Shown in pieces: positions 26,409-34,731 of a DNA stretch of 64,000 nt. The stretch comes from Methanolacinia paynteri (GTDB lineage: Archaea > Halobacteriota > Methanomicrobia > Methanomicrobiales > Methanomicrobiaceae), in NCBI RefSeq assembly GCF_000784355.1, contig NZ_KN360928.1, positions 129,820 to 193,819 on the forward strand. Reading direction: 5' to 3'. The position numbers were made by a program, and so were the translations under genes. How positions within the stretch are numbered: the first letter of the stretch is position 1; each line of letters starts with the position of its first letter. The notes beneath the pieces were generated by a model, which was not told the origin of the DNA, ran no database searches, and worked only from the letters and a program-made list of their open reading frames with translations.

Positions 26409-26621
26409 ATGAAGAAGGTATTCTTCCTGGTACTGGTGGCATTTGTTATGACAGCAACTGTTCTTTCAGGAGGGTGCACGGCACTTGACCCGGGCGAAAC
26501 GCTTTTCCTGGACGAACTTTATGGCAGCACCCCGACACAGACTCCTGATAATGCAGATTCGGGGGATCTGGATAAGATCCCGGACGATGTGGAAAGGGTC
26601 GATAATAACAAAGACTGGTGA
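26409..26621 (+). CDS. small lipoprotein
   Basis: A 70-residue exported protein with a signal peptide and the lipobox LSGGC (lipidated Cys about 23). The mature part of some 47 residues is acidic, with a Thr/Pro segment (STPTQTPDN) and many Asp residues, and no recognisable domain. Similar tiny lipoproteins are common in methanogens. Function unknown. Confidence 0.7.
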   Translation: MKKVFFLVLVAFVMTATVLSGGCTALDPGETLFLDELYGSTPTQTPDNADSGDLDKIPDDVERVDNNKDW

Positions 26622-26727
26622 TCTCTAAGCGGAATCCACCCTGATTCAACCGCATTTTAAGCAGGATTTCACGAAAAAATTCTCTTAAAGCCTGAAATCA
26701 ATATGCGGTTTATGAAAAATTGTATTT

Positions 26728-27351
26728 TTATTGATCTTTTTTCCTTCTTGACTGGAGATACGGTATCAGGAATATGAGTACAAGAGCCAGCCAGAACGAC
26801 CCGAATGCAAACAGCATCTTCTCCTGGAAATCGTCATAGAATCTTGCTTCCGCATATTTTTTCATCTTCCACGAGATTTCGGTGAAATTTCCGCTCTTAT
26901 TTACCGAACCGCCCGTGGACACCATCCCGAGAAGCGGATTGGATACCGAGTATTTATCCGGAAGATACAGCGTGATGTTATAGGATGAATCCAGCAGGAC
27001 ATTGAAATCATTGTTACTGAAGGCCTGGTCGTACCCGACCGTATAGTTGCCTTTCTCAAAGGAGATCGAATGCCATCCCTCCTCAAATTCGGCATCTTCA
27101 CCCGACTCCCCGGAAAGCGAGATATTTGTGACATCCACAGAAACTTTCTCGCCCAGGTAACCGGGTTCCGTAAACTCATACGCCTCAGCTCCCTGAATGG
27201 CGACTTCGGCATGAAAGAGGCTGCCGTTTTCCGCAACGTAATAATCCGCATCAAGAGCAGATGCAGGATAAAAAAAAGCTGCGAGAAGGATTAACGCAGC
27301 ACAGAGAGCAAGGATTCGAGATCCGCGTCTATCTCTGTCGGGGGTTCGCAT
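26728..27351 (-). CDS. secreted protein with C-terminal membrane helix
   Basis: A 207-residue protein with an N-terminal signal peptide (about 13-32), an extracytoplasmic beta-rich domain (about 33-175; segments such as YYVAENGSLFHAEVAIQGAE and SYNITLYLPDKYSV) and a C-terminal helix (about 183-200) followed by the basic tail SRRKKDQ. This is a type I membrane topology. It may belong to the DUF5803-like group seen in archaea, but I am not sure. The first 20 codons overlap the end of thrC by 61 bases in another frame. No downstream start codon preserves the signal peptide, so the overlap is probably real. Confidence 0.7.
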   Translation of the reverse strand: MRTPDRDRRGSRILALCAALILLAAFFYPASALDADYYVAENGSLFHAEVAIQGAEAYEFTEPGYLGEKVSVDVTNISLSGESGEDAEFEEGWHSISFEKGNYTVGYDQAFSNNDFNVLLDSSYNITLYLPDKYSVSNPLLGMVSTGGSVNKSGNFTEISWKMKKYAEARFYDDFQEKMLFAFGSFWLALVLIFLIPYLQSRRKKDQ

Positions 27352-28493
27352 TGCCTGATCACCGTCTCCGGGTCCTTTAAAAGGTGACCCGTTACTACAC
27401 AGACTATTCTCTCGTCCTTATCCAAAAGACCTTCCTCGGCCATCTTCTTAATACCGGCAACGGAAGCGGCAGATGCGGGCTCCACACCTACACCTTCCTT
27501 TCTTGCGAGATCCCTCTGCATCGCAAGAATCTCGTCGTCAGTAACCGAAAGAGCGGTTCCGCCTGTCTCCCTTATCGCACGAAGGGCCTTTTCGGCATTT
27601 ACGGGCGCACCGATCCTTATGGCCGTTGCGATGGTCTCAGGATTCTTGTCAGGTATGACTTCCGGAAGCTTCTTCGAGATCGCATCTGCAACCGGCCTCG
27701 AACCTTCGGCCTGGACACCGGTCATCATCGGCATCGAGTCGATGAATCCAAGCTTTATGAGCTCCCCAAGACCCTTGTGAACCGCAGATATGTTGCCTGC
27801 GTTTCCTACCGGAAGAACCATCCTGTCCGGAACTCCTCCGAGCTGGTCTATGGCCTCGAAACCGATGGTCTTCTGGCCTTCGAGACGGTATGGGTTGACC
27901 GAATTGAGAAGATAGAGACCTTCCTTGATGCAGAGGTCATGGACCATCTCGAGTGCCCTGTCGAAGTTGCCGCGTATTGCGATGACCTTTGCACCGTGCA
28001 TAAGCGCCTGAGCAACTTTTCCGAGCGCAACCTTTCCAGCAGGAAGGAGGACGACTGACGGTATGCCGGCCTTTGCCGCATACTGTGCAAGGCTTGCCGA
28101 TGTATTCCCTGTGCTTGCGCAGGCGACGGTCTTCATCCCGAGCTGGAGCGCCATCGAGACCCCGACAGTCATTCCGCGGTCCTTGAACGAACCGGACGGG
28201 TTCATTCCCTCGTGCTTGGCATAGAGCTCTTTTAACCCGAGTTCTTCGCCTATTGTTTTCAGGTGATAGAGCGGAGTTCCGCCCTCCTGGAGTGTGACAG
28301 GCTCCCTGCTAACAGGCAGTAGTTCCTTATAGCGCCAGAGCTTCAGCGGGCGCGAGTCCCATTCCCGGCGCGAGACATCTATCGTGTCGAAATCGTATTC
28401 GACCGCAAGAAGGTGTCCGCACTTGCCACAGCGGTAAATTACCTCGTTCTGGTTGTATTCTGCACCGCAGTTTATACAGACAAGACGAAACAT
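27291..28493 (-). CDS. thrC: threonine synthase
   Basis: Makes threonine from O-phosphohomoserine using PLP. The 400-residue protein starts with a zinc-ribbon-like segment (CINCGAEY, 6-13; CGKCGHLLAVEYD, 22-34), usual for archaeal and plant-type enzymes. GMNPSGSFKDRGMTVGV (about 94-110) holds the PLP lysine. ACASTGNTSASLAQYAAKAG (about 123-142) is the phosphate-binding region, and LPVGNAGNISAVHKG (about 227-241) is the glycine-rich loop. Length matches the family. Aspartate kinase elsewhere in the window feeds the same pathway. Confidence 0.95.
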   Translation of the reverse strand: MFRLVCINCGAEYNQNEVIYRCGKCGHLLAVEYDFDTIDVSRREWDSRPLKLWRYKELLPVSREPVTLQEGGTPLYHLKTIGEELGLKELYAKHEGMNPSGSFKDRGMTVGVSMALQLGMKTVACASTGNTSASLAQYAAKAGIPSVVLLPAGKVALGKVAQALMHGAKVIAIRGNFDRALEMVHDLCIKEGLYLLNSVNPYRLEGQKTIGFEAIDQLGGVPDRMVLPVGNAGNISAVHKGLGELIKLGFIDSMPMMTGVQAEGSRPVADAISKKLPEVIPDKNPETIATAIRIGAPVNAEKALRAIRETGGTALSVTDDEILAMQRDLARKEGVGVEPASAASVAGIKKMAEEGLLDKDERIVCVVTGHLLKDPETVIRQCEPPTEIDADLESLLSVLR

Positions 28494-28564
28494 GATTAAA
28501 AGTTTCTGTCCCCTGAGATGTTATATGTAGTGGACATCAGCCCCGGCAAGGGCAGGAATACGAA

Positions 28565-29293
28565 TCAGCTCCACTTCGCCCCGGTCATTTTGAGGATGAT
28601 CGCCCAGGCAAAGATGAGAACGATCAAAGGGGCTGCAAAAGGCATTTGAGGTGGGAAAGTGGCTGTGAAGTCTTTGACATATACAGCAGCGAAACCGATT
28701 CCGAGGACTGCCGTTATCAGGAGGTTTCTCTTCCCTCTTGAAAGCAGGGTCCCGCCGACTTTTTTATCCGAAAAAGGGAAGAACCAGTAGACACCGCTCT
28801 TAGAACACGAATCTTCGACGAGGTGCATGAACGCACCGAAGAACATCCCTGCACCGAACAAAAGTGCATATTGCGAATAATCCGGTGCCGACAGCAGGTA
28901 CAGGATAATCAGGAGCATCGCCGTAAGTATTGCAGACATGAAGAATGTCCCGAAGAGGGAGTGCAGAAGCCCCCTGTGCTTCGGCTTCACCTTCCCGAGA
29001 GTTATTATCCATAACAGCGCCGAGAGAGGGAAATAGATCAGGTAGCGTATAAGATATCCGAAGAACGGGAGGATGAGAACGGTATGCCGACGGACCACCC
29101 TTACCGTGCCGTTTCCCCCGGGTATCCCGTGCATGATCGAAGAGTCGGCGGAGTCGGCGTCCGGTGCAAGCGACCCGACGAATGCCGCAACGAGGAACAC
29201 GATTATAAATGGAATATTTTCGATGGAGACTACGGGGGACAGCAGGATTCCTGCCGATAGGAGCGTGTAGAATACGTGTTTTTCCCCCTTCAT
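28565..29293 (-). CDS. YdjM-like membrane-bound metal-dependent hydrolase
   Basis: A 242-residue protein with about five membrane helices. GEKHVF near the start, LAPDADSADSSIMHG (about 41-55), KHRGLLHSLFGTF (about 104-116) and FMHLVEDSCSKSGVYWFFPFS (about 155-175, read as two blocks) supply the conserved His and Asp residues of the YdjM/DUF457 family. These are thought to bind a divalent metal at the membrane. In bacteria the family is linked to DNA-damage and membrane stress responses, but the substrate is not known. It is followed by a nitrilase-family gene 12 bases upstream on the same strand. Confidence 0.85.
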   Translation of the reverse strand: MKGEKHVFYTLLSAGILLSPVVSIENIPFIIVFLVAAFVGSLAPDADSADSSIMHGIPGGNGTVRVVRRHTVLILPFFGYLIRYLIYFPLSALLWIITLGKVKPKHRGLLHSLFGTFFMSAILTAMLLIILYLLSAPDYSQYALLFGAGMFFGAFMHLVEDSCSKSGVYWFFPFSDKKVGGTLLSRGKRNLLITAVLGIGFAAVYVKDFTATFPPQMPFAAPLIVLIFAWAIILKMTGAKWS

Positions 29294-29305
29294 CCTTTAT
29301 GATCT

Positions 29306-30112
29306 CTAAGAGTTCTGCATCCAGGACTTGTAAAGATCATCTCTGCGGTCCGAAAGTGTATCGGGGCCGGGTAATTTTTCCGAATTTATGGGATCTATAT
29401 CCGCGTAGAGAAGGCCTTCCTCCTTCACCGGGCCTGCTGCAATAATATCTCCGGAAGGGGATACAACCATCGAACCACCGCAGTACTCGTCCACCGGGGT
29501 TCTGCCGGTCGTATTGATGCCCGCCAGATAGTACCTGTTCTCGACAGCTCTTGTCCGGAGGAAGAGGTCCCAGTGTGAGAGTCTGATGCAAGGCCACGCC
29601 GCGGGCACAAGTATGCATTCGGCGCCGAGATTCCTGTACCTGAGGAAGAGTTCCGGGAACCTCAGGTCATAGCATATCGCGATACCGAACCGGATACCCT
29701 TGTATTCAAACACCGACGGTGAAGAGCCCGAATTATAGCATTTGTCCTCGCCTGCCGGGGAGAAGAGATGTATCTTTGAATATTTCGAAAGAACCTTACC
29801 GTGTTCGTCGAAGAAAACCGCCGTATTCCGAAAGCCGTCACTGTTCCTCTCCCTGAAACTCCCGAGAACACCTATACCGGATTCCGCCGCGATATCACTG
29901 TATGCACCTGATACGGGGCCGCCTTCATCTTCGGCAAATGACGATGAAGCAGGGTCCCAGCCGGTCGCAAACTGTTCGGGAAAACAAATTATCGCCGCAC
30001 CCTCGCGGGATGCACGTTCAGCAAAAACAGATGCCTTTTTCAGGCTTGATTCCGGGTTTTCCCACGCGGATTCGGCCTGTGCCAGGCAGAGCCTGAGAGC
30101 CGTCCTATTCAC
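29306..30112 (-). CDS. carbon-nitrogen hydrolase (nitrilase superfamily)
   Basis: A 268-residue enzyme with the Glu-Lys-Cys triad: PEQFATGWDP (Glu about 45), YSKIHLFSP (Lys about 113) and IAICYDLRFPELF (Cys about 147). Domain length and the RFPELF motif suggest an omega-amidase or carbamoylase-like subgroup, hydrolysing a small amide. The exact substrate cannot be told. It appears to start with GTG at 30112, overlapping the upstream small membrane gene by eight bases, with GAAGAG-type ribosome-site sequence inside that gene. Confidence 0.88.
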   Translation of the reverse strand: MNRTALRLCLAQAESAWENPESSLKKASVFAERASREGAAIICFPEQFATGWDPASSSFAEDEGGPVSGAYSDIAAESGIGVLGSFRERNSDGFRNTAVFFDEHGKVLSKYSKIHLFSPAGEDKCYNSGSSPSVFEYKGIRFGIAICYDLRFPELFLRYRNLGAECILVPAAWPCIRLSHWDLFLRTRAVENRYYLAGINTTGRTPVDEYCGGSMVVSPSGDIIAAGPVKEEGLLYADIDPINSEKLPGPDTLSDRRDDLYKSWMQNS

Positions 30113-30317
30113 CCGACTCTTCCTGCTCTTCTTTGATCTTTGAAGTTCCGTACATTATGATTACGATCCCGACAACGATAAGGACGGAGATTATTGCCAA
30201 AATAATATTGAAATATTCATAGCTGTATCCCATAATCATCGCCGCGATTATTATTCCGCCGACGGCTAAGCTTACGGCTGAAAGAATGGCGCCTTTATAT
30301 ATAATACTCTCATTCAT
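30105..30317 (-). CDS. small two-helix membrane protein
   Basis: A protein of about 70 residues with two hydrophobic helices (about 9-28 and 34-57) and an acidic C-terminal tail (KIKEEQEESGE). No motif is recognised. It overlaps the nitrilase gene by eight bases and is probably translated with it. ATG 30317 is preferred over the TTG two codons earlier. Confidence 0.6.
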   Translation of the reverse strand: MNESIIYKGAILSAVSLAVGGIIIAAMIMGYSYEYFNIILAIISVLIVVGIVIIMYGTSKIKEEQEESGE

Positions 30318-30401
30318 TACCAATTTCCATTAGGTTTCATACATAATATAAAGCAATCGCTGATTGTTATAAAAGGAAAAAGAATTGCCGGAGAGGGTAA
30401 A

Positions 30402-30989
30402 TCAAGGCTGTTTTTTTCCTTCCCTGACCCCGATCTCAAAGGCTTTTGAATTTATTTCAACTGTTTTGGGCGGAACCAGTTTTTTGACCACCTCAAGAAG
30501 CGACCCGGGTTTTACAGGGAGAGGGTGCGATGCGGCACCAAGCATGACTATATTTTGCGAGAGCATATTCCCGGCTTCAAGCGCGGCCGAAACGGCGTCG
30601 ATTATGTAGCATTCTGTCCCGGAAAGCATCTCTTCAAGCGATTCACGGGAAGGAACTTCAAGGCCCTGCTGGAATGTCGATGTGGGAACCACGATGTCTT
30701 TACCCGAGACTATGACCCCTCCTTTCTTCAGGAAATGGCTGTACCTCACCGCCTCAAGCAGATCGAATGAGATTATCAGGTCTGCCGTTCCGGGAGAGAT
30801 CAGCGGGCCGTATTTTCCGTCGATCCTGATATGGGTCTCAACCGATCCACCTCTCTGCGACATGCCGTGCGTCTCAGCCGAACGGACCGTTCTGCCCTCT
30901 GAAAGGCAGGCCTCCCCGATTATATTGGATGCAAGGATCGTTCCCTGGCCTCCTACGCCGACTATCAGGAGATCGTAACTTCCGGTCAT
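30402..30989 (-). CDS. iorB: indolepyruvate ferredoxin oxidoreductase beta subunit
   Basis: A 195-residue subunit of IOR, homologous to the gamma subunit of pyruvate synthase. LLIVGVGGQGTILASNIIGEA (split at about 7-16 and 17-27) is the glycine-rich motif, and SAETHGMSQRGGSVETHIRI (about 37-56) is specific to IorB. The start ATG 30989 overlaps the iorA stop by four bases and is preceded by an excellent ribosome site, GGAGGTGA, inside iorA. With IorA it oxidatively decarboxylates aryl pyruvates to aryl-acetyl-CoA with ferredoxin, or runs in reverse to supply aromatic amino acids. Confidence 0.93.
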   Translation of the reverse strand: MTGSYDLLIVGVGGQGTILASNIIGEACLSEGRTVRSAETHGMSQRGGSVETHIRIDGKYGPLISPGTADLIISFDLLEAVRYSHFLKKGGVIVSGKDIVVPTSTFQQGLEVPSRESLEEMLSGTECYIIDAVSAALEAGNMLSQNIVMLGAASHPLPVKPGSLLEVVKKLVPPKTVEINSKAFEIGVREGKKQP

Positions 30990-32761
30990 CTCTTCACCTC
31001 CGGTCTTATCGCTCCCTGGGGACAGATATCCGCACACACTCCGCATCCGGAGCATAGGGAATTAATCGACGCCTTCCCGTCTATGAACTCGATCGCAGGG
31101 CAGCCATATTTGACGCAGACTCCGCAGCCCGTGCAGGTCTCGGTATCGACGAAGTAATGCTTCCTTTTAATTCCCCTGCGTCTTGCATCGATGACGCACG
31201 GCTGCCTGGAGATAATGACCTTGACGCCAGCAGTCTCCTTCGCTCTTTTGAATGTCTCGATCATAGTGACATAGTCGTATGGATCTATCGTCTCGACGAA
31301 CGAGACACCGCAGGTCCTGCATAGGGCCTCGAGCGAGATCGCCGGCGAAGGATCTCCCATCGCCGTTACACCCGTATTCGGGTTTGGCTGGTGGCCTGTC
31401 ATCGCGGTGATCCTGTTGTCGAGTATTACCACTGTCATGTTGGCGCCGTTGTAGGCTGCGTTGATAAGACCCTGGATTCCGGTATGGAGGAAGGTGGAAT
31501 CTCCGATCGTGCATACTACCGGGTTTTCATCGCCCGCGTTCGAGATTCCGCTTCCGATCGTAATCGAGGCGCCCATGCATATCGTGGTGTCGACGGCACC
31601 GAGCTGGAGCCCGAGCGTGTAGCACCCGATATCGGAGGGATATATCCCCTTGTTTCCGAAGACCTTCTTCATCGCGTAGAATGTCGCACGGTGGCCGCAT
31701 CCAGCACAGAGAATCGGCGGGCGGGGCGGGAGCCCCTCTGCGGGAGAGATGTCTTCAGGGAATTCTCCGTTATATGGTATTCCGGCCTTTTCGAACGCTG
31801 CGGCTGTCGATGCAGGATCGAGTTCTCCTTCGTACGGGACACAACCGTCCTTCTTGCCGTGGACAACTGTTCCGCATGCAACCTGGCGGACGACCTCCTC
31901 GACCACCGGGGCGCATTCCTCAACGACAAGGATTGTCTCATGCTTCGATACGAATCCGGCGAGCCATTCCTCGTCTATCGGGTACGCACCGATCTTTGCG
32001 ACCGAGACATCCCCGGGCACGATCTCGTTTACGTATTCCGATGCGATTCCGCTCGTGATAATCCCGGTCTTTCCCTTTATCTCGTACCTGTTGAACCCGA
32101 GTTCGACGAGTCTTTTCGCGAGGGCGGCCTGCTTCTCGTTGAGCTTTTTATGAAGAATACGGGTATGGGCCGGAATTACGACATACTGCTTCGGGTCCTT
32201 TTCGAAGATCCCCTTGCGGCGGTCATCAGCCGGTTCACCAAGCTCGACATCGCTCTTCGAGTGACATACTCTCGTCGTCGGCCTGAAAAGAACAGGAAGC
32301 GAGAACTCCTCAGAGAGTGAGAATGCGGCGGCCATCATATCATGCGCTTCCTGCACTCCGGCCGGGTCGAGACACGGAATTCGTGCGAAATGTGCATAAA
32401 CCCTCGAGTCCTGCTCGTTCTGCGAACTGTGCGCATATGGGTCGTCGGCGGAGAGGATGATGAATCCCCCCTTCACCCCTGTATATGCACTGGTCATGAG
32501 CGGGTCTGCGGCGACGTTCAGCCCGACATGCTTCATCGTCACGAGAGAACGGACGCCGGTCCACGCCGCACCGAGCGCATTCTCGAACGCAACCTTCTCG
32601 TTTACAGACCATTCGATATAGAAATCACGGACTTTCTGCCGTCTCAGGGTATCGACGACCTCGGACGATGGCGTCCCCGGATAGCCGGATGCAAAATCGA
32701 TGCCGGCCTCAACGCAGGCGTGTGCGATCGCCTCGTTTCCAAGCATATATCTGACAGCCAT
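30986..32761 (-). CDS. iorA: indolepyruvate ferredoxin oxidoreductase alpha subunit
   Basis: A 591-residue catalytic subunit. SGYPGTPSSEVVDTL (about 22-36) and the MKHVGLNVAADPLMT block (about 75-89) are in the pyrimidine-binding domain. ILCAGCGHRATFYAMKK (about 354-370), GDSTFLHTG (about 421-429) and ILDNRITAMTGHQPNP (about 442-457) form the thiamine diphosphate domain. The C-terminus carries two Fe-S motifs, CTGCGVCVKYGCP (about 536-548) and CSGCGVCADICP (about 565-576). The start is set at ATG 32761 (MAVRYMLGNEA). A longer reading to 32860 lacks support and approaches tRNA-Ile. Known IOR acts on indole-, phenyl- and hydroxyphenylpyruvate. Confidence 0.94.
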   Translation of the reverse strand: MAVRYMLGNEAIAHACVEAGIDFASGYPGTPSSEVVDTLRRQKVRDFYIEWSVNEKVAFENALGAAWTGVRSLVTMKHVGLNVAADPLMTSAYTGVKGGFIILSADDPYAHSSQNEQDSRVYAHFARIPCLDPAGVQEAHDMMAAAFSLSEEFSLPVLFRPTTRVCHSKSDVELGEPADDRRKGIFEKDPKQYVVIPAHTRILHKKLNEKQAALAKRLVELGFNRYEIKGKTGIITSGIASEYVNEIVPGDVSVAKIGAYPIDEEWLAGFVSKHETILVVEECAPVVEEVVRQVACGTVVHGKKDGCVPYEGELDPASTAAAFEKAGIPYNGEFPEDISPAEGLPPRPPILCAGCGHRATFYAMKKVFGNKGIYPSDIGCYTLGLQLGAVDTTICMGASITIGSGISNAGDENPVVCTIGDSTFLHTGIQGLINAAYNGANMTVVILDNRITAMTGHQPNPNTGVTAMGDPSPAISLEALCRTCGVSFVETIDPYDYVTMIETFKRAKETAGVKVIISRQPCVIDARRRGIKRKHYFVDTETCTGCGVCVKYGCPAIEFIDGKASINSLCSGCGVCADICPQGAIRPEVKR

Positions 32762-32837
32762 AATTGTTTGATATTTTTGTATCCGGATGGCATTTAAGCT
32801 GTTGATGAATATCCGCTTCGCCAAACAAAATCCACAA

Positions 32838-32849
32838 CCTATAAAAACC
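32838..32849 (+). promoter_or_regulatory. candidate TATA box for tRNA-Ile
   Basis: CCTATAAAAACC is centred about 37 bases before the tRNA 5' end. A second AT-rich element (AATTTATTTAGG, 32859-32870) is nearer. The region also contains the divergent iorA promoter. Confidence 0.4.
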
Positions 32850-32880
32850 AATGAAAACAATTTATTTAGGCACTACTAAA

Positions 32881-32953
32881 GGGCCCGTAGCATAGTCGGT
32901 GGTGCACCCGGCTGATAACCGGGAGGTCGTGCGTTCGAGTCGCACCGGGCCCA
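32881..32953 (+). tRNA. tRNA-Ile (GAT)
   Basis: A complete 73-base cloverleaf. The acceptor stem GGGCCCG pairs with CGGGCCC, with discriminator A at 32953. The anticodon arm CCCGG-CTGATAA-CCGGG gives anticodon GAT. The T-arm has loop TTCGAGT with stem GTGCG/CGCAC. CCA is not encoded and there is no intron. Confidence 0.96.
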
Positions 32954-32985
32954 TTGCTTTTCTTATGATATGATTCTTCAAAGTG

Positions 32986-33852
32986 CTAGTTATTTAATAT
33001 CCTATTTTTCAAATCATCAAATTCATCCGGATTTAGAGTTCCCTTCTCTTTTAAAGATGTAATTCTTTCCAAATCAGTTATTGTATTGGCCATTGATTCA
33101 GAATTTGTCCTTTTTAATTCATTGATATAGCCAGACGACATTATTGCCGTAGGCAGAGCCACAAAACCAATTCCAAGAAGTACAATAAATCCAGCCATAA
33201 ATCTGCCCATTGCGGTCACAGGATATACATCACCGTACCCCACTGTTGTCAAAGAAGCAACCGCCCACCACATTGAATTAGGAATGGATCCAAACACTTC
33301 AGGCTGAACGTCCTTCTCGGCATAATACATCAATGAAGATGAAATAATCAAGGTAACTATCAAAAGGAAAAAAGTGATAACTAAAGATTCTTTCTCTTTT
33401 TTCAAAACTCTGGACAATATTGCAAAAGATTGTGTGTATCTTGCAAGTTTAAATACTCGGAAAATTCTGAAAAGTCTCAGTACTCTTAAAAATAATAAAT
33501 CGATTGGGAAGATGAAGGGGAGATAAAAAGGTATTATCGCCAGTAAATCGATTATTGCAAGGGGTGTGGTTGCATATCTTAACCTTCCTGTAAAAGGATT
33601 ATGATATTTTTTATCTTCTACGCATGACCAAAATCTCAGGATATATTCTATTGTAAAAACAACTATTGAAAGCAATTCAATTACAATAAAAATTTCATAA
33701 TTTGCTAACGCAGGAATACTTCCAATTATTAGCGATAAAACACTCAAAATTATTAATACAATTATGAAAATATTCAAAAATATCGCAAATCTTCCTGAAT
33801 CTTCAGTTAATTCGAGATTATCATAAACTTTTTTCCTGATTTTTCTGAACAT
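32986..33852 (-). CDS. voltage-gated potassium channel family protein
   Basis: A 288-residue six-helix channel. Helices S1-S3 lie at about 22-90. S4 is LRVLRLFRIFRVFKLARY (about 122-139) with regularly spaced arginines, the voltage sensor. The pore has WWAVASLTTVGYGDVYPVT (about 193-211) with the selectivity filter TVGYGD. S6 ends near 238, and a short C-terminal charged tail (about 240-288) resembles a coiled coil or assembly domain. The gene is clearly more AT-rich than its neighbours, uses many ATA and AAA codons, and lies beside tRNA-Ile, which together hint at transfer. Confidence 0.92.
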   Translation of the reverse strand: MFRKIRKKVYDNLELTEDSGRFAIFLNIFIIVLIILSVLSLIIGSIPALANYEIFIVIELLSIVVFTIEYILRFWSCVEDKKYHNPFTGRLRYATTPLAIIDLLAIIPFYLPFIFPIDLLFLRVLRLFRIFRVFKLARYTQSFAILSRVLKKEKESLVITFFLLIVTLIISSSLMYYAEKDVQPEVFGSIPNSMWWAVASLTTVGYGDVYPVTAMGRFMAGFIVLLGIGFVALPTAIMSSGYINELKRTNSESMANTITDLERITSLKEKGTLNPDEFDDLKNRILNN

Positions 33853-33949
33853 TTGTTATAACTATTGATGATAAATTTAGTGCATTAATAACATTTTGAT
33901 TTAAATCGATTTTTCAATCCATTTATGCCCTAAACGGTTTGAGAGAGAA

Positions 33950-34016
33950 AGGCAATCCTTGCGCAGTCCGCTCCGCATCCTCTTCGCGAGCACACCCTGA
34001 CCTCAGGGCTTGCGCT
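33950..34016 (-). repeat. dispersed palindromic element, copy B
   Basis: The reverse strand starts AGCGCAAGCCCTGAGGTCAG and ends ATTGCCT, matching 7617-7674 in order, with a longer middle part. The shared palindrome CCCTGAGGTCAGGG is at 33995-34008. The neighbouring CCCGGTCACGAGGCCGGG (34028-34045, reverse strand) parallels the CCGGCC hairpin near copy A. The copy lies roughly 100 bases upstream of the channel gene and in the same orientation as it. Confidence 0.7.
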
Positions 34017-34116
34017 TTCGTGATAAACCCGGCCTCGTGACCGGGAAAAGAACGCGGTTTGAAGATTTATTAATGATTGAATTCCTAAGATCTAAAAATT
34101 CAAGGGACATTCAGGA

Positions 34117-34146
34117 GCAAAAGGGATGCTCGTCCATCCCTTTTGC
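34117..34146. repeat. perfect inverted repeat (12-base stem, 6-base loop)
   Basis: GCAAAAGGGATG and CATCCCTTTTGC are exact reverse complements around the loop CTCGTC. It lies in a gene-free stretch. Possible roles are RNA stem, protein-binding site or terminator. No oligo-T follows directly. Confidence 0.8.
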
Positions 34147-34177
34147 AACCTATCGCCATGAGGGGGAGGGTCAGAGG

Positions 34178-34197
34178 GAGGGGGAGACCTCCCCCTC
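34178..34197. repeat. G-rich perfect inverted repeat (8-base stem, 4-base loop)
   Basis: GAGGGGGA and TCCCCCTC pair exactly around GACC. The plus strand just upstream (34161-34185) has several G runs. Only 31 bases from the previous hairpin, in the same gene-free region. Confidence 0.7.
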
Positions 34198-34290
34198 ACT
34201 CGAATATAACATTCTAAGAAAATATAACTCGCAAAGAAGGAAGATTTTCGAAGCTCATCCTCCTTTCAAAAATCTCCAACCTTCCGAAAA

Positions 34291-34710
34291 TTATTGCGAA
34301 TACATCTTCAAAAGGTCCATGGTGTTTTCGTCGCAGAAACGCCTGTAGACCCTCGCATGAGCAATCTTGTCGTTTTTCACGGTATAGAAACCGGCATCGT
34401 AGAAGGTTTCCTTCTCCCCTTTCTTCCTGTCCCGGATATAGAAACCGTCCTTTATGGCCGTAAGGAGGATCTGTAATTCGACCGATACGAGGCCGTCTTT
34501 TTCCATATAATTGATCAGGGTAATCTCCTCCTTCACAACCGAACTTAAGGCATTGGCGAAGTGGTCGGCAAGGTTGTCCGCCCCGTGGATCGTATAGCCG
34601 GTCTTTTCGAATATGGCATCATCGGCATAATATTTTTTTACAAATTCACTGAAATTGCCCGAATTAAAATTTTTCAGGTACTCCTCAAATTTCTCTCGCG
34701 TCTCTATCAT
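34291..34710 (-). CDS. SnoaL/NTF2-like fold protein
   Basis: A 139-residue protein of the NTF2-like/SnoaL superfamily. The N-terminal helices (REKFEEYLKNFNSGNFSEFV) lead into YYADDAIFEKTGYTIHGADNLADHF, where the Ala-Asp-Asp-Ala-x-Phe pattern and the later GFYTVKNDKIAHARVYRRFC are typical. The fold forms a cone-shaped pocket used by ketosteroid isomerases, cyclases, dehydratases and binding proteins, so the reaction is not predictable. It is last in a three-gene run with an isochorismatase-like and a PrpD-like gene. Spacing of 21 bases supports an operon. Confidence 0.8.
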   Translation of the reverse strand: MIETREKFEEYLKNFNSGNFSEFVKKYYADDAIFEKTGYTIHGADNLADHFANALSSVVKEEITLINYMEKDGLVSVELQILLTAIKDGFYIRDRKKGEKETFYDAGFYTVKNDKIAHARVYRRFCDENTMDLLKMYSQ

Positions 34711-34731
34711 GATGACTCTCCGTCCGGCTCT

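Larger units (their letters stand above)
33853..34290. other. non-coding, hairpin-rich stretch between the K+ channel and the SnoaL-like gene
   Basis: About 440 bases upstream of the channel gene with no convincing gene. An open frame at 34010-34348 on the plus strand has no domain and runs through palindromes. Structures seen: copy B of the palindromic element (33950-34016), CCCGG...CCGGG (34028-34045), a perfect 12-base stem hairpin (34117-34146) and a G-rich 8-base stem (34178-34197). The first 60 bases beside the channel are AT-rich and may hold its promoter. Confidence 0.65.

Noticed and set aside
31391-32320. 309-codon open frame on the plus strand
   Set aside because: Antisense shadow of iorA, whose motifs are unmistakable. 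The shadow is rich in Arg and Cys without domain logic.
32762-32860. Longer N-terminus for iorA
   Set aside because: The added residues are unlike the family and reach into the promoter region. ATG 32761 fits the known start.
32940-34300. Integrated element with att site at tRNA-Ile
   Set aside because: I looked for a repeat of the tRNA 3' end downstream and found none, and no integrase is present.
34010-34348. 112-codon plus-strand frame in the hairpin-rich region
   Set aside because: Runs through several perfect palindromes, has no domain and overlaps the SnoaL-like gene. The region is better described as non-coding.
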